The notes under the pieces: model-generated | The model's input: only the letters and a program-made list of their open reading frames with translations | Told to the model about the DNA's origin: nothing | The model's database searches: none | Source: Hyphococcus sp. | GTDB taxonomy: Bacteria; Pseudomonadota; Alphaproteobacteria; Caulobacterales; Parvularculaceae | Direction: 5' to 3' | Length of the DNA stretch: 64,000 bases | NCBI GenBank assembly: GCA_021776415.1 | Contig: JAJFFY010000044.1 | Location: 100,563 to 164,562 of the forward strand | In this document: positions 43,922 to 54,020 of the stretch, piece by piece | How positions within the stretch are numbered: position 1 is the first letter of the stretch | Layout: each line of letters begins with the position of its first letter | Position numbers and translations under genes: made by a program

Positions 43922-46711
43922 TTGAATTCCTGCCCGGCGCAGGCGACAATCAGCCGCCGCAGCTTCAACGCCGGGTTTTTTGTGCCATCGCTATCACCAT
44001 CGAAGACCAAAGGCGCGCTATTTGATGCCGCTGCATTTGCTGATGCGCTGAAATCTGCCGTTGATGCCGAGCGCGCTGGTCAACGCCACGGCGCGGTCGG
44101 GAAATTGTTGCGCGAGACCATGCCTGCAGTGCGCCGCGATGGGCTTGGCCATTCAGACCGCGGTGACAAAGTTGCAGCGCGTATTGCCCGATCGATGGAT
44201 GCAATCATCAAGGCGCTTTATAAACTCTCGCCTGCATCCGGCGATGGCATCGCGCTTTGCGCCATCGGCGGATATGGCCGGCGCGAGCTGGCGCCATTTT
44301 CAGATATCGACCTTCTCTTTCTGCATCGCTCTAAGCAAAAGCCTGCGGGTGATGCGGCCTTGCGCGCCGTTACCGATTTTATGCTCTATGCTTTGTGGGA
44401 TAGCGGGTTGAAAATCGGCCATGGCGTCCACACGCCCAAAACCGCGATTGATTTTGCCAAGCAAGATATGATTGCGCGCACCGCCTATCTCGACGCGCGG
44501 CTCATATGCGGGTCAAAAAAACTATTTGATGATTTTCATGGCGGTTATGACCGTTTGCGCTGGGGGACAAAGAGCCAATTTGTCGCCGCGAAACTCAAAG
44601 AACAGGACGAGCGTCACGCCGCCGCTGGCGAAACCCGCTATCTGGTTGAGCCGGACATCAAGGAAGGCAAAGGCGCCTTGCGTGACGTGCAGACAATCCG
44701 TTGGCTTTATAAATATGCCTATGGCGGCGCCATTGGCGAGCACAAAGCTATCGATAAAATCATGGATGTGTCGGAGCGGCGCGCGCTCCAGAAAGCGGAG
44801 CGGTTTTTGTGGTCGGTGCGGGCTCATCTGCACGATTTGCGCGGCCGCGCCGACGAGCGGCTGACATTTGATATCCAGCCGGAAATTGCCGCCAGGCTGA
44901 ACTATGCGGATCGCAAAAATATCAGCGCCGCCGAACGGCTAATGAAACATTATTTCCTGAACACAGTGGAGGTCGGCCGGCTTACGCGTATCTTATTCGC
45001 CAAGCTGGAAGAAGAACGCGCCAAGCGGCGTCCTCGCCTGCCGGCGCTTTTACCAAAGGAATTACAATCCGACGAAGCGCCCGGCAAACCCAATCTGCGC
45101 ATTCGCGGCGGGCGGCTCGATTTTGCGAGCGCTGCGCGGGCGCGCAAAACCCCGCGCGATTTCTTTCGCCTGTTCAGGGCGTTTTCCAAACAACCAAAAT
45201 TCGATTTTCATCCCGATGCGCTGGCGGTCATTGCCGAACAGACGCCGAAAGTTACCTCTGACGTGCGCAAGGATGTGAGCATTGCAGCTTTGTTCGAGGG
45301 CATTTTAACAAAGTCGTCCGATCCCGTCCGGGTTTTGCGGGTGATGACAGAAACCGGCCTGCTCGGAAAATATATCCCGGCCTATGGATCGATTGTCGGG
45401 CGCATCGATTATGGACTTTACCGGCGCTTTACGCTGGATGAGCATGTTTTGCGTAGTCTTGGCGTGTTGGCGCGTATCCGTCGCGGGCAATTGAAAGACG
45501 ATCATCCGATTGCGACGAAACTTATCAAAAATGCCGATACGCCGTTGCTGTATTTTTTGGCCATGTTGTTGCGTGAATCAATCTGGACACTGGGTGAGAA
45601 ATCCGCCCTTCAATGTGAAAAATTGGTGCAGCGGATTGCCCGGCGCCTCGGTCTAAGTGTCGAGGATGCAACGCTTGTCGGTTGGGCGGCGGCCAATCAT
45701 CTCATGATGGTGCGCACGGCCGAACGGCGCGACCTCACCGAGGCGCGGGCGATAGAAGATTTCGCCAAATCTGTCGGCAGCCGCGCCCGACTTGATTTGA
45801 TGCTGGTTCTGTCGGTATGCCATCTACGAGTTGTCGGCTGGCATTCTTGGGATGAGCTTACCCGCCGCCAGATCACGGAGCTATATGAAGCGGCGGCAGT
45901 CTGGTTTGAAGACGGTGAAGCAGCGCTGCGCGAAAGTCTCGGGGCGCGTGCAGCGGCTGCGCGTTCGCAAACAAAAGTGCAGCTTTCAGGATGGAGCGAG
46001 GCGGAGAAAGAAGACTTCCTCAGCCGACTGACGGATGCTATGTTTCGCTCCGTCGGCCCCGACATCATCGTCCGTTTTGCTTATCTTGCGCAAGCAGCAC
46101 AAACCGATCGCGCCGATGCGGCGGTGACGGTAACGCCGCGCGACGGCGATCTTGAGGCGATCATTTACGCGGATGACCGTCCTGGCTTGCTGGCCGACAT
46201 TGCCGGCGTGGCCGCGACAAGCGGGCTTGGTGTGCGGTCGGTGCAGGCGTTGACGACGGCGGACGGCAAAGCGCTCGATATTTTTGTACTTCAATCGCCG
46301 GACGGCGCGCCGCTTGAGGATTTAAATCTGTCGCGCCGGCTCCACGGCGCGCTGTTGTCAGCCGCACGCAAAGCGCCCGGAAAACCACCCAGCTTGCGCC
46401 GCAGGCTTGGTGACCGGCGGTCGATATTTTCAGTAACTCCGGCGGTGCGGGTTGAAATTGACGCCTCGCAAGACGCAACCGTCGTCGAGACCGAGGGGCT
46501 CGACCGGCCTGGCCTTTTGTTTGAGCTTGCAGCCGCGCTTGCCGATATGGATGTCTCAATCGTATCGGCGCATATCGCAACCTATGGAGAGCGTGCAGTT
46601 GATGCGTTTTATCTATGCGACCGCAAAAGAAGCAAAATCACCGACGCCGCCACGCTCAAGCAGATTGAGAAAAAGCTTCTCAGCGTTCTTTCTTCTGGTT
46701 CCAGCCAATAA
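43922..46711 (+). CDS. glnD: PII uridylyltransferase GlnD with a degenerate HD domain
   Basis: The nitrogen sensor that uridylylates PII proteins; 929 residues in the longest frame. The N-terminal nucleotidyltransferase motif is intact (GGYGRRELAPFSDIDLLF near residue 116). The middle HD domain keeps LDEHVLRSLGV and NHLMM, but the canonical LLHDIAKGR is here LLRESIWTL (residues 549-557), and the later ADIRA reads CHLRV. The metal-binding His-Asp pair is therefore absent. Two C-terminal ACT domains (ADDRPGLLADIAGV and GLDRPGLLFELAAAL) bind glutamine. The start is unclear: TTG at 43922 or GTG at 43982, neither with a strong ribosome-binding site. Confidence 0.93.
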   Translation: MNSCPAQATISRRSFNAGFFVPSLSPSKTKGALFDAAAFADALKSAVDAERAGQRHGAVGKLLRETMPAVRRDGLGHSDRGDKVAARIARSMDAIIKALYKLSPASGDGIALCAIGGYGRRELAPFSDIDLLFLHRSKQKPAGDAALRAVTDFMLYALWDSGLKIGHGVHTPKTAIDFAKQDMIARTAYLDARLICGSKKLFDDFHGGYDRLRWGTKSQFVAAKLKEQDERHAAAGETRYLVEPDIKEGKGALRDVQTIRWLYKYAYGGAIGEHKAIDKIMDVSERRALQKAERFLWSVRAHLHDLRGRADERLTFDIQPEIAARLNYADRKNISAAERLMKHYFLNTVEVGRLTRILFAKLEEERAKRRPRLPALLPKELQSDEAPGKPNLRIRGGRLDFASAARARKTPRDFFRLFRAFSKQPKFDFHPDALAVIAEQTPKVTSDVRKDVSIAALFEGILTKSSDPVRVLRVMTETGLLGKYIPAYGSIVGRIDYGLYRRFTLDEHVLRSLGVLARIRRGQLKDDHPIATKLIKNADTPLLYFLAMLLRESIWTLGEKSALQCEKLVQRIARRLGLSVEDATLVGWAAANHLMMVRTAERRDLTEARAIEDFAKSVGSRARLDLMLVLSVCHLRVVGWHSWDELTRRQITELYEAAAVWFEDGEAALRESLGARAAAARSQTKVQLSGWSEAEKEDFLSRLTDAMFRSVGPDIIVRFAYLAQAAQTDRADAAVTVTPRDGDLEAIIYADDRPGLLADIAGVAATSGLGVRSVQALTTADGKALDIFVLQSPDGAPLEDLNLSRRLHGALLSAARKAPGKPPSLRRRLGDRRSIFSVTPAVRVEIDASQDATVVETEGLDRPGLLFELAAALADMDVSIVSAHIATYGERAVDAFYLCDRKRSKITDAATLKQIEKKLLSVLSSGSSQ

Positions 46712-46774
46712 ACCCCTCTATTCCGACACGCGAAGACCTCAATTTGCAACGATCCTGGTATCCTGGCGGCATTG

Positions 46775-48367
46775 ATGAGCGGCAATATGTTTAAGTCCCT
46801 GGCGACCGTGAGCGGCATGACGATGATTAGCCGGGTGCTCGGGTTTGTCCGCCAGATTTTAATCACCGGCGTTATCGGCGCTGGCGGCAATCCGGTGGCG
46901 GATGCCTTCTGGGCGGCATTCCGTCTGCCGAACATGTTTCGGCGGCTGTTTGCGGAAGGCGCCTTTCATGCAGCCTTTATCCCGTTGTTTCAGGGCAAGC
47001 TGGTTGGCGAGGGCAAAGCCGAAGCCAAGGCGTTTGCAGAGGAAGTTCTGACCGCACTGGTGTTTATATTGACGCTGCTTACTGCCCTCGTTGAGCTCGC
47101 AGCGCCGTTATTTGTCTATCTCATTGCCGCAGGCTTCAAAGCCGATCCTGAAAAATTTGCCCTCGCGACATTTTACACCAGGATCATGTTTCCCTATCTG
47201 ATGATGATGTCGCTGGTCGGCTTGATGAGTGGGGTATTAAACTCGCTTAATCGGTTTGCAGCGTCAGCCGGCGCGCCCCTGGCGCTCAATATTTGTCTCA
47301 TCACCGCGATTTTAATTTACGCCAAGGCTGATACGGAAATCACCGGCCAGGCGGCGGCCTGGGGCGTTTTTGCGGGCGGGCTGGTTCAGGTTGCCATCGT
47401 TGTTTATGGGGCCGCGCGTCAGGGATATTTCCTAAAACTGCGCATGCCGCGCCTGACGCCGGGCGTCAAACGGCTTTTTGTGCTCGGCGCTCCCGGTTTT
47501 ATCAGCGCCGGTGCGGTGCAGATCAACCTCATCATCGGCACCAATATCGCCAGCCGCGAGCCCGGCGCGGTGTCGTGGCTGATGAATGCAGATCAGCTCT
47601 ACCAGTTGCCGCTTGCAGTGGTTGGGATTGCGCTGGCCATCGTGCTGTTGCCGATGTTGTCACGGCGCGTGAAGGAAGGCGACGAGGTTGGCGCGGCGCG
47701 CGCCATTGATCGCTCGCTTGAAGTTTCGGCGCTATTGTGCTTTCCGGCGGCGGCGGCCTTTGTGGTGATGGGCGCGCCGATTTGTGACGCGCTGTTTCGC
47801 GGTCTTGCGGGGGATGCGTTGTCGATCTTCGGGGTCGAAGGCTCGGCGTTTACCGCTCATGATGCGATGATGACGGGCGCGGCGCTGGCGATCTTTGGCT
47901 GGGGCTTGCCCGCTTTTGTGTGGCAGAAAATATTTCTGCCAGCCTTTTTCGCAAGGCAGGATACAAGAACACCGATGAATTTTGCAATCATCGCCATCGC
48001 CATCAATACCGTCCTGGCGCTGGTTTTGTTTCCGCGCTTTGGCTTTTTAAGCGTCGCCTTCGCCACCGCCTTTGCCGCCTGGGTGCAGGTTTTACTGCTC
48101 GCATATGAGCTTCACCGGCGACGCCAGTTTCAGCCCGGTGGGCGGCTTGGCGCGCGGCTGGTGCGGATCCTCGCGGCGACATTCGGGCTGGTGGTGTTTT
48201 TGAACTTTGCTCTCGGTTATAGCGATGCTATCGCCGGCTATCTGTTCAATCGGCAATGGGTTGCGATTATCGCCATATCGGGCGCCGGCATGGCTATCTA
48301 TGGTTTGATGGCGTTGGTTCTTGGCGCCGTGCGGCCTTCCGACTACAAGACGATTTCTGACACGTGA
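46775..48367 (+). CDS. murJ: lipid II flippase MurJ
   Basis: Flips lipid II across the inner membrane for cell-wall synthesis. The 530-residue protein has about 14 membrane helices. The N-terminal signature is [19 protein letters not shown], and [31 protein letters not shown] is the hallmark of MurJ/MviN, followed by [19 protein letters not shown]. The ATG at 46775 follows a TTG; a further Met lies at 46787. It starts 63 bases after glnD and precedes trpS by 19 bases. Confidence 0.96.
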   Translation: MSGNMFKSLATVSGMTMISRVLGFVRQILITGVIGAGGNPVADAFWAAFRLPNMFRRLFAEGAFHAAFIPLFQGKLVGEGKAEAKAFAEEVLTALVFILTLLTALVELAAPLFVYLIAAGFKADPEKFALATFYTRIMFPYLMMMSLVGLMSGVLNSLNRFAASAGAPLALNICLITAILIYAKADTEITGQAAAWGVFAGGLVQVAIVVYGAARQGYFLKLRMPRLTPGVKRLFVLGAPGFISAGAVQINLIIGTNIASREPGAVSWLMNADQLYQLPLAVVGIALAIVLLPMLSRRVKEGDEVGAARAIDRSLEVSALLCFPAAAAFVVMGAPICDALFRGLAGDALSIFGVEGSAFTAHDAMMTGAALAIFGWGLPAFVWQKIFLPAFFARQDTRTPMNFAIIAIAINTVLALVLFPRFGFLSVAFATAFAAWVQVLLLAYELHRRRQFQPGGRLGARLVRILAATFGLVVFLNFALGYSDAIAGYLFNRQWVAIIAISGAGMAIYGLMALVLGAVRPSDYKTISDT

Positions 48368-48386
48368 AATAGAAAGAACGAGCATA

Positions 48387-49403
48387 ATGAGCGGCTATCA
48401 AGGGCCTATGCGGGTGCTATCGGGCATTCAGCCGTCCGGCGGGATGCATCTTGGCAATTATCTCGGCGCAATCCGAAAATTTGTCGATTTGCAAAATGAG
48501 TATGATTGCCATTTCTGCGTTGTCGATATGCACGCCATTACCGTCTGGCAGGACCCGGTAAAGCTGCGTGCACAGACATTTCATATTGCGGCGTCTTATC
48601 TGGCGGCTGGCGTTGACCCGAAGGGCGCAGCGATCTTTCATCAGTCGGCAGTGCGCGCCCATGCTGAACTGGCGTGGATATTTAACTGCGTCGCGCGGCT
48701 CGGCTGGCTCGACCGGATGACCCAGTTCAAGGACAAGGTCGGAAAAGACAAAGAACGCGCCTCGGTTGGTCTGTACACTTACCCAGTACTTCAGGCGGCC
48801 GATATTCTGGTTTATAAAGCAACCCATGTCCCGGTGGGAGAAGACCAAAAACAACATCTTGAACTGTCGCGCGATATTGCTGCGAAGTTTAATCATGATT
48901 TCAAGGCAGAAGATTTCTTCCCGCTGCCGGAGCCTTTAATCAAAGGGCCGGGCGCGCGCATCATGTCGTTGCGGGACGGTACGGTGAAGATGTCGAAATC
49001 GGACCCGTCGCAAAACGCTTGTGTTTTTCTCAGCGACGATAAGGACACAATCGCCCGGAAAATTAAGAAGGCGAAAACCGATGCCGAGCCCCTGCCGGAC
49101 AAAGTAGAAGGCCTGGCTGACCGGCCTGAAGTAGCCAATCTTGTTGGCATTTATGCGGCGCTCTCCGGCAAATCGGATACGGAGGTTTTGTCGTCCTTTG
49201 GTGGTCAGGGCTTTGGCGCGTTCAAGCCTGCGCTCGCGGATCTGGTGGTTGAGAAGATTGCCCCAATTGGCGATGAGCTGCGCCGGCTTGAGGCCGATCC
49301 GGGCTTTCTCCAGCAAGTGCTGACCGACGGGGCGGAGCGCGCTGCTGCAACCGCTGACCCGATTGTCAAACAAGTCAAGGAAATCGTCGGGTTTGTCGCC
49401 TGA
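48387..49403 (+). CDS. trpS: tryptophanyl-tRNA synthetase
   Basis: Charges tRNA-Trp. The 338-residue class I synthetase starts [18 protein letters not shown] and has the HIGH-type motif [15 protein letters not shown], the tRNA/Trp pocket segment [28 protein letters not shown] and the KMSKS loop [13 protein letters not shown]. Length is standard. The ATG at 48387 is preceded by AAAGAACGAG; the frame is open upstream to 48321, overlapping murJ. Last gene of the mutS-glnD-murJ-trpS group. Confidence 0.98.
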   Translation: MSGYQGPMRVLSGIQPSGGMHLGNYLGAIRKFVDLQNEYDCHFCVVDMHAITVWQDPVKLRAQTFHIAASYLAAGVDPKGAAIFHQSAVRAHAELAWIFNCVARLGWLDRMTQFKDKVGKDKERASVGLYTYPVLQAADILVYKATHVPVGEDQKQHLELSRDIAAKFNHDFKAEDFFPLPEPLIKGPGARIMSLRDGTVKMSKSDPSQNACVFLSDDKDTIARKIKKAKTDAEPLPDKVEGLADRPEVANLVGIYAALSGKSDTEVLSSFGGQGFGAFKPALADLVVEKIAPIGDELRRLEADPGFLQQVLTDGAERAAATADPIVKQVKEIVGFVA

Positions 49404-49543
49404 CATCGTGCGTTTAGCTAGCGCCCGCCGGCCCCTGGCCGTTCGGCCTTTATAGTAAAATGTTGGTTAATTTTTAACGCCTCGCGACGAAGCTCAGGTC
49501 CATCGGGCGGCTCGTTTGAGCGTCAATCCGCGAGGGCGAAGAG

Positions 49544-50566
49544 GTGAACGACGTTACAGATAGTGAGCGTAGAGCGAGGCGTTATGTTGCACGCCCCGAT
49601 GCGCTGATCTCTATTGTCGCGCCCTGTTACAACGAGGCGGACAGTATCGTACCTTTTGTCGCTGCAATGATGGACGTTATCAAAGCTGGCGACGCGCGCT
49701 ATGAATTGGTGTTTGTCGATGACGGCAGCACGGATGACACCCGCGCCCAGCTATCAGCGCTTGCCGACCGCCATTCGGAAATCCGCGTTGTCGCCTTCTC
49801 GCGCAATTTCGGTAAGGAAGCAGCGCTTACCGCCGGGCTTGATTATGCTGAGGGCGACGCGGTGGTTGTGATGGATGTCGACTTGCAGGACCCGCCGGAA
49901 CTGATCGCCGTATTTATTGAAAAATGGCGTGAAGGCTATGACGTTGTATATGCAACGCGTGATGATCGCGGCGCCGATACTTTCGCCAAACGGTTTACGG
50001 CGGGCGGGTTTTACCGTCTGTTCAACAAAATTTCTGCGGTTAAAATTCCCGAAAACACCGGCGATTACCGATTGATGGACCGCCGCGTTGTTGAAACCAT
50101 CAAGACGTTGCCTGAGCGCTCACGCTTTATGAAGGGCTTGTTTGCCTGGGTCGGCTTTAAGTCCGTGGGCGTTGATTATGCGCGTCCGGCGCGCGCCGCC
50201 GGGAAAAGCAAGTTTAATTTTTGGCGGCTGTGGAATTTTGCCATTGACGGCTTTGCAAGTTTTTCAACTGCGCCGTTGCGGGTTTGGAGTTATATCGGCG
50301 GTATTATCGCCGCGCTCTCCTTTCTCTACGCCTCGGCGATCATTTTCATTACGCTTGTCACGGGTGTTGATGTGCCTGGTTATGCATCCTTGCTGACATT
50401 TATTCTTTTCTTTGGCAGTGTACAGATGATATCTGTCGGCATTCTTGGCGAATATATGGCGCGCCTGTTTATCGAAGTGAAAGGGCGGCCGATCTATATC
50501 GTCGATGAGGTCTATGCCGGCGGCGCACAAGACGCCAAGCAGCCCGCAAAAGCGGCGGCGGAGTAG
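49544..50566 (+). CDS. glycosyltransferase family 2, polyprenyl-phosphate type (GtrB/DPM1-like)
   Basis: Probably transfers a sugar from a nucleotide donor to undecaprenyl phosphate. The 340-residue protein has the GT-A domain with SIVAPCYNEADSIVPFV, VFVDDGSTDDTRAQL, SRNFGKEAALTAGLDYAEGD and MDVDLQDPPELI, then DYRLMDRRVV and KSKFNFWRLWNFAIDGF. Two C-terminal membrane helices (IGGIIAALSFLYASAIIF and LLTFILFFGSVQMISVGILG) fit the GtrB/ArnC group. The start is GTG with a purine-rich ribosome-binding site. The sugar is unknown. Monocistronic. Confidence 0.92.
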   Translation: MNDVTDSERRARRYVARPDALISIVAPCYNEADSIVPFVAAMMDVIKAGDARYELVFVDDGSTDDTRAQLSALADRHSEIRVVAFSRNFGKEAALTAGLDYAEGDAVVVMDVDLQDPPELIAVFIEKWREGYDVVYATRDDRGADTFAKRFTAGGFYRLFNKISAVKIPENTGDYRLMDRRVVETIKTLPERSRFMKGLFAWVGFKSVGVDYARPARAAGKSKFNFWRLWNFAIDGFASFSTAPLRVWSYIGGIIAALSFLYASAIIFITLVTGVDVPGYASLLTFILFFGSVQMISVGILGEYMARLFIEVKGRPIYIVDEVYAGGAQDAKQPAKAAAE

Positions 50567-50721
50567 GCGCCGGAAGCCCTTCGGTCAGGCGGTTCCAAGT
50601 ATATTTCAATAAAAACAATGAATTGTGCGCATTCGTGATGCGGCGGCGCAGACTTGAACCGCTTTGCCTCACGCCGCGACTTATGGTCTGAACGCTTATT
50701 TTTGCGGAAAGGCTGCAGGCC

Positions 50722-51291
50722 ATGCGCCGGGATGCGGAACGAATTTTCGACGAGTATCTGGCGGCGTCGGCCCGTGCTGGCGATCGCATTGCATTTGGCC
50801 GGCTCGCGGAGCGATGGCAGGCGAGATTGCTTGCGCATGCGTTCCGATTAACCGGCGACGGTGAGATGGCGCGTGATGTGGTGCAGGATGCCTGGCGCGA
50901 TATTGTCAGGGCGCTGCCGCGCCTGAAAGACGCTGCGGTGTTTCCGGCCTGGGCTTACCGCATCGTTACGCGCCGCGCCGCCGACACGATCCGCCGCACC
51001 CAGCGCGACCGCCGCACAACAGCCGCCTATGCGGTCGAGCCAAAGAATGACGAGGTATCGACAGGCGCCATGGAAGCCGCCGCTGACGGTGGTGCGCTCA
51101 ATAAAGTGATTGCGTCCCTGCCGCCAGGCCAACGGGCGGCGGTCGCTCTTCACTACAAAGATGGTTTTAGCGTTACGGAAATTGCCGCAGCGCTGGAGGT
51201 TCCCGCGGGCACCGTAAAGACCCGCCTGATGCATGCGCGGCGCAAGATGCGCGATGCGCTGGAAGGAGGAAAGGCAAATGAACGATCTTGA
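50722..51291 (+). CDS. ECF-type RNA polymerase sigma factor
   Basis: A 189-residue sigma factor with region 2 (AFGRLAERWQARLLAHAFRLTGDGEMARDVVQDAWRDI) and region 4 (LPPGQRAAVALHYKDGFSVTEIAAALEVPAGTVKTRLMHARRKMRDAL), the standard ECF layout with no region 1 or 3. No anti-sigma with a zinc motif follows. The next gene overlaps by 14 bases and encodes a small membrane protein, which may play that part. Confidence 0.93.
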   Translation: MRRDAERIFDEYLAASARAGDRIAFGRLAERWQARLLAHAFRLTGDGEMARDVVQDAWRDIVRALPRLKDAAVFPAWAYRIVTRRAADTIRRTQRDRRTTAAYAVEPKNDEVSTGAMEAAADGGALNKVIASLPPGQRAAVALHYKDGFSVTEIAAALEVPAGTVKTRLMHARRKMRDALEGGKANERS

Positions 51292-51643
51292 TCAACAAAT
51301 CCAACAAGCCCTTGATGCAGAAGAGCGAGAACTGTTCGAGCAATTCGGCGAGCAGGGAATATTCACGCAATGGTTTAGCGTCTATCAAGGAAAGCAGGGC
51401 TGGATTGCGATACTATCGACATTCGTCATGGTCATACTTTTTGGCGGCGCGGCTTATGCGGGCTGGAACTTCCTGCATTCGTCCGGCGGCCTTGAAGCCG
51501 CCCATTGGGGCGCGGTCACCTGGTTTTTAATGACTATGGTCGCGTTCATGAAGCTCTGGTTCTGGATGCGTATGGAGTCCAATCGCGTATTGCGCGAGGT
51601 CAAACGCATCGAATTACAGATATCTCGCTTGCAGCTGAAATAA
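51278..51643 (+). CDS. small membrane protein coupled to the ECF sigma factor (DUF6768-like)
   Basis: A 121-residue protein beginning MNDLDQQIQQALDAEERELF, an acidic helical N-terminus. Two membrane helices follow (WIAILSTFVMVILFGGAAYAGW and AVTWFLMTMVAFMKLWFWM), then a C-terminal amphipathic helix (NRVLREVKRIELQISRLQ). GGAAGGAGG precedes the ATG, which lies inside the sigma-factor gene, so translation is coupled. I believe it belongs to DUF6768, found beside ECF sigma factors. A role as membrane-bound anti-sigma is inference from position. Confidence 0.75.
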   Translation: MNDLDQQIQQALDAEERELFEQFGEQGIFTQWFSVYQGKQGWIAILSTFVMVILFGGAAYAGWNFLHSSGGLEAAHWGAVTWFLMTMVAFMKLWFWMRMESNRVLREVKRIELQISRLQLK

Positions 51644-51715
51644 CGGCTGGCCAAAGAGATTGTCGACGTCGCCAATTTTGCGTAGCCTCTCCGGGAGAGT
51701 TGGAGAGGTTGCGAT

Positions 51716-52999
51716 ATGAGAGTTTTGGCGAGCCTTGCGGCGGTGTTGTTGGCGGCGTGTTCCGGCGAGCAGGCGGCGGCGCCAATGGATGCGCCGGAAC
51801 AGGCAGCTGTGGCGCCTGCTCCCGCAGTGCGTTTTGCGACTTACAACACCTATTTGAACCGGCCGGCTGAAGGCGTCTTACAAAGCGATCTGCAAACGCC
51901 CGACAATGCCCAGGCGAGAAAAGTTGCGGAGATTATTCAACGCACGGCGCCGGATGTTCTGGTGCTGAATGAGTTCGACTATGACGACGCCGGCGCTGCT
52001 TTACGTTTGTTTCAGAAGAACTATCTCGAGATTAGCCAGAACGGCGCGGAGCCCGCGCTCTACCCCTACAGCTTCGTTGCTCCATCCAATACCGGGCTGG
52101 CCTCAGGGCACGACCTCAACCGTGACGCCGTTGTGACGACCGAGCCGGGCTCGCGTGAATATGGCGGCGATGCGTTCGGTTACGGTGAATTTCCTGGCCA
52201 ATATGCCATGGCGATGCTGTCGAAATATCCCATTGACGATGCGGCCGCGCGCACCTTCCAGGCATTTCTGTGGAAAGACATGCCCGGCGCGCTCCTTCCC
52301 GATGACCCGGCGACGCCAGAGCCGGCGGACTGGTATAGCGCTGAGGCGCTCGAAGATTTTCGCCTGTCATCGAAGACTTACTGGGATCTTCCGGTCATCA
52401 TCGGCGAGGTCCGCGTTCATGTTCTCGCCAGTCACCCGACGCCGCCGGGCTTTGACGGCGAGGAAGACCGTAATGGCAAGCGCAATTTTGATGAAAACCG
52501 TTTCTGGGCGGACTATATCGCAGATGGCGAAGGCGACTATATATATGATGACGCCGGCGCTAACGGCGGCCTTGGGGTTGGCGCACGGTTTGTGATTATG
52601 GGCGACCTTAACGCCGATCCCAATGACGGCGGCGCAGTTGAAGGATCGATTGAGCAATTGATAAACGCGCCGGCAGTGCGCCAGGCGGCCGCGCCGACCA
52701 GTGATGGCGGGGCGGTGCAGGCCGGCCTGCAGGGCGGCGCGAACCTCAACCATGTTGGGGCTGCGTTTGAAGATACGGCCGACTTCAACGACGACCCGGA
52801 GCGCGGTGTCGGCAACCTCAGGCTAGATGTTGTGCTCTATTCGAAGTTTGGCCTTCGCCAAGGTGAGGGCGAGGATGCGTCAGGAATTTTCTGGCCAGGT
52901 CCGGATGACGCGCATTACGACCTTATCGGGCCGGGGTTTCCGGTAGAAAGTTCCGATCACCGTCTAGTGTGGCGCGATCTTTTGATTGTTGATGAGTAG
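51716..52999 (+). CDS. endonuclease/exonuclease/phosphatase-family lipoprotein
   Basis: A 427-residue protein anchored by a lipoprotein signal (ASLAAVLLAAC, Cys15). The EEP fold motifs are VRFATYNTYLN with the metal-binding Asn, NEFDYDD with the catalytic Glu, VHVLASHPTPPGFDG, the GDLNADPNDGG loop, and the terminal SSDHRLVW with the catalytic His. Length exceeds DNase I, with an acidic, Asp-rich middle. It probably acts in the periplasm or on the surface on a phosphodiester, perhaps extracellular nucleic acid or phospholipid. Monocistronic. Confidence 0.88.
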   Translation: MRVLASLAAVLLAACSGEQAAAPMDAPEQAAVAPAPAVRFATYNTYLNRPAEGVLQSDLQTPDNAQARKVAEIIQRTAPDVLVLNEFDYDDAGAALRLFQKNYLEISQNGAEPALYPYSFVAPSNTGLASGHDLNRDAVVTTEPGSREYGGDAFGYGEFPGQYAMAMLSKYPIDDAAARTFQAFLWKDMPGALLPDDPATPEPADWYSAEALEDFRLSSKTYWDLPVIIGEVRVHVLASHPTPPGFDGEEDRNGKRNFDENRFWADYIADGEGDYIYDDAGANGGLGVGARFVIMGDLNADPNDGGAVEGSIEQLINAPAVRQAAAPTSDGGAVQAGLQGGANLNHVGAAFEDTADFNDDPERGVGNLRLDVVLYSKFGLRQGEGEDASGIFWPGPDDAHYDLIGPGFPVESSDHRLVWRDLLIVDE

Positions 53000-53023
53000 C
53001 GCACGCGCGATGCTCGCGCGCCC

Positions 53024-53920
53024 TTAAAACGTCGCGGAAAATAAATCCTGATCCGGTCCGAAGCCGGCGCGTTTCATGCCGTCGGAGTTCCAGGCGAAAG
53101 CGATATCGCCGTCATCTGAGACAGCGATCACCCCGCCGTCGCCGCCAAGCCGCGCAACATCTTTGATGAGGCCTGCTGTCGCCTGATGTAAATCGGCGCC
53201 CTGATAGCGCACCCGGCTCGCCACATCCTGGGCGCCGCCGGCGAGGATGAAATATTCGCCAAGCCCGGTGCAGGACGCGGCGACATGTTCGTCGGCCCAA
53301 CTCCCCGAGCCGATCAGCGGCGTGTCGCCGACCCGGCCTTCAAGCTTGCCGAAGACGCCGCCGGTGGAGGTCGCCGCGGCGAGCCCGCCTTGGTTATCGC
53401 GGGCGACGGCGCCGACCGTGCCATGGCCAAGTTCGGCCTGGGTCATTTCTTCCGGCAGGACGCCGACCGGAACCACGTAATAAGCGTCCGGATTATCAAC
53501 GAATTCGAAATTCCGGGCGCTGCAGAAATTTTCAGCACCGCGGCCGACAAGCATGACATGGGGCGTTTCGTCCATGATGGCGCGCGCCGCTTCTATCGGG
53601 CTTATGAGATGTTTGACCGCGGCGATGGAGCCCGCCTGGCGGTGTAACAGGCCGGGCTTGCTGGTCATGATCGAAGCGTCAAGCTCGGCGTAACCGGCAG
53701 CGTTTGGCGCAGCGCCCTTGCCGGCAATGTAGAGCCCCGAGCGTTCCATTTCGCGGACAAGAAGTTCGACCACATCAACCGCCTCGGCGCCGTCGCTCAA
53801 TAGCGCTTGTCCGCGGCTCGCCAGACCCAGAAGATGCGCCTCGGCTTTTGAATAATCGCGGCCGGCGCGCGCGCCAGCGCCGCCATGGATTGCCAGTGCT
53901 GCTTTGGAGGATTTGGTCAT
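53024..53920 (-). CDS. iaaA: isoaspartyl peptidase/L-asparaginase (Ntn hydrolase)
   Basis: A 298-residue precursor of the family T2 enzymes that cleave beta-aspartyl dipeptides and asparagine. It has [10 protein letters not shown] at the N-terminus and [25 protein letters not shown], where autocleavage before the Thr in GHG-T exposes the nucleophile. [16 protein letters not shown] and AASCTGLGE follow. It is a cytoplasmic enzyme, with no signal peptide. Divergent from gpmA. Confidence 0.95.
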   Translation of the reverse strand: MTKSSKAALAIHGGAGARAGRDYSKAEAHLLGLASRGQALLSDGAEAVDVVELLVREMERSGLYIAGKGAAPNAAGYAELDASIMTSKPGLLHRQAGSIAAVKHLISPIEAARAIMDETPHVMLVGRGAENFCSARNFEFVDNPDAYYVVPVGVLPEEMTQAELGHGTVGAVARDNQGGLAAATSTGGVFGKLEGRVGDTPLIGSGSWADEHVAASCTGLGEYFILAGGAQDVASRVRYQGADLHQATAGLIKDVARLGGDGGVIAVSDDGDIAFAWNSDGMKRAGFGPDQDLFSATF

Positions 53921-54020
53921 AATTTGTGTTCCGGGACTTGCGCGTACTCTATCGTTTATGTGCGCCTAGCCAACGCGCAACGTAACCCCTAAATAGACGA
54001 AACTTTACGAGGAGAGAAAA

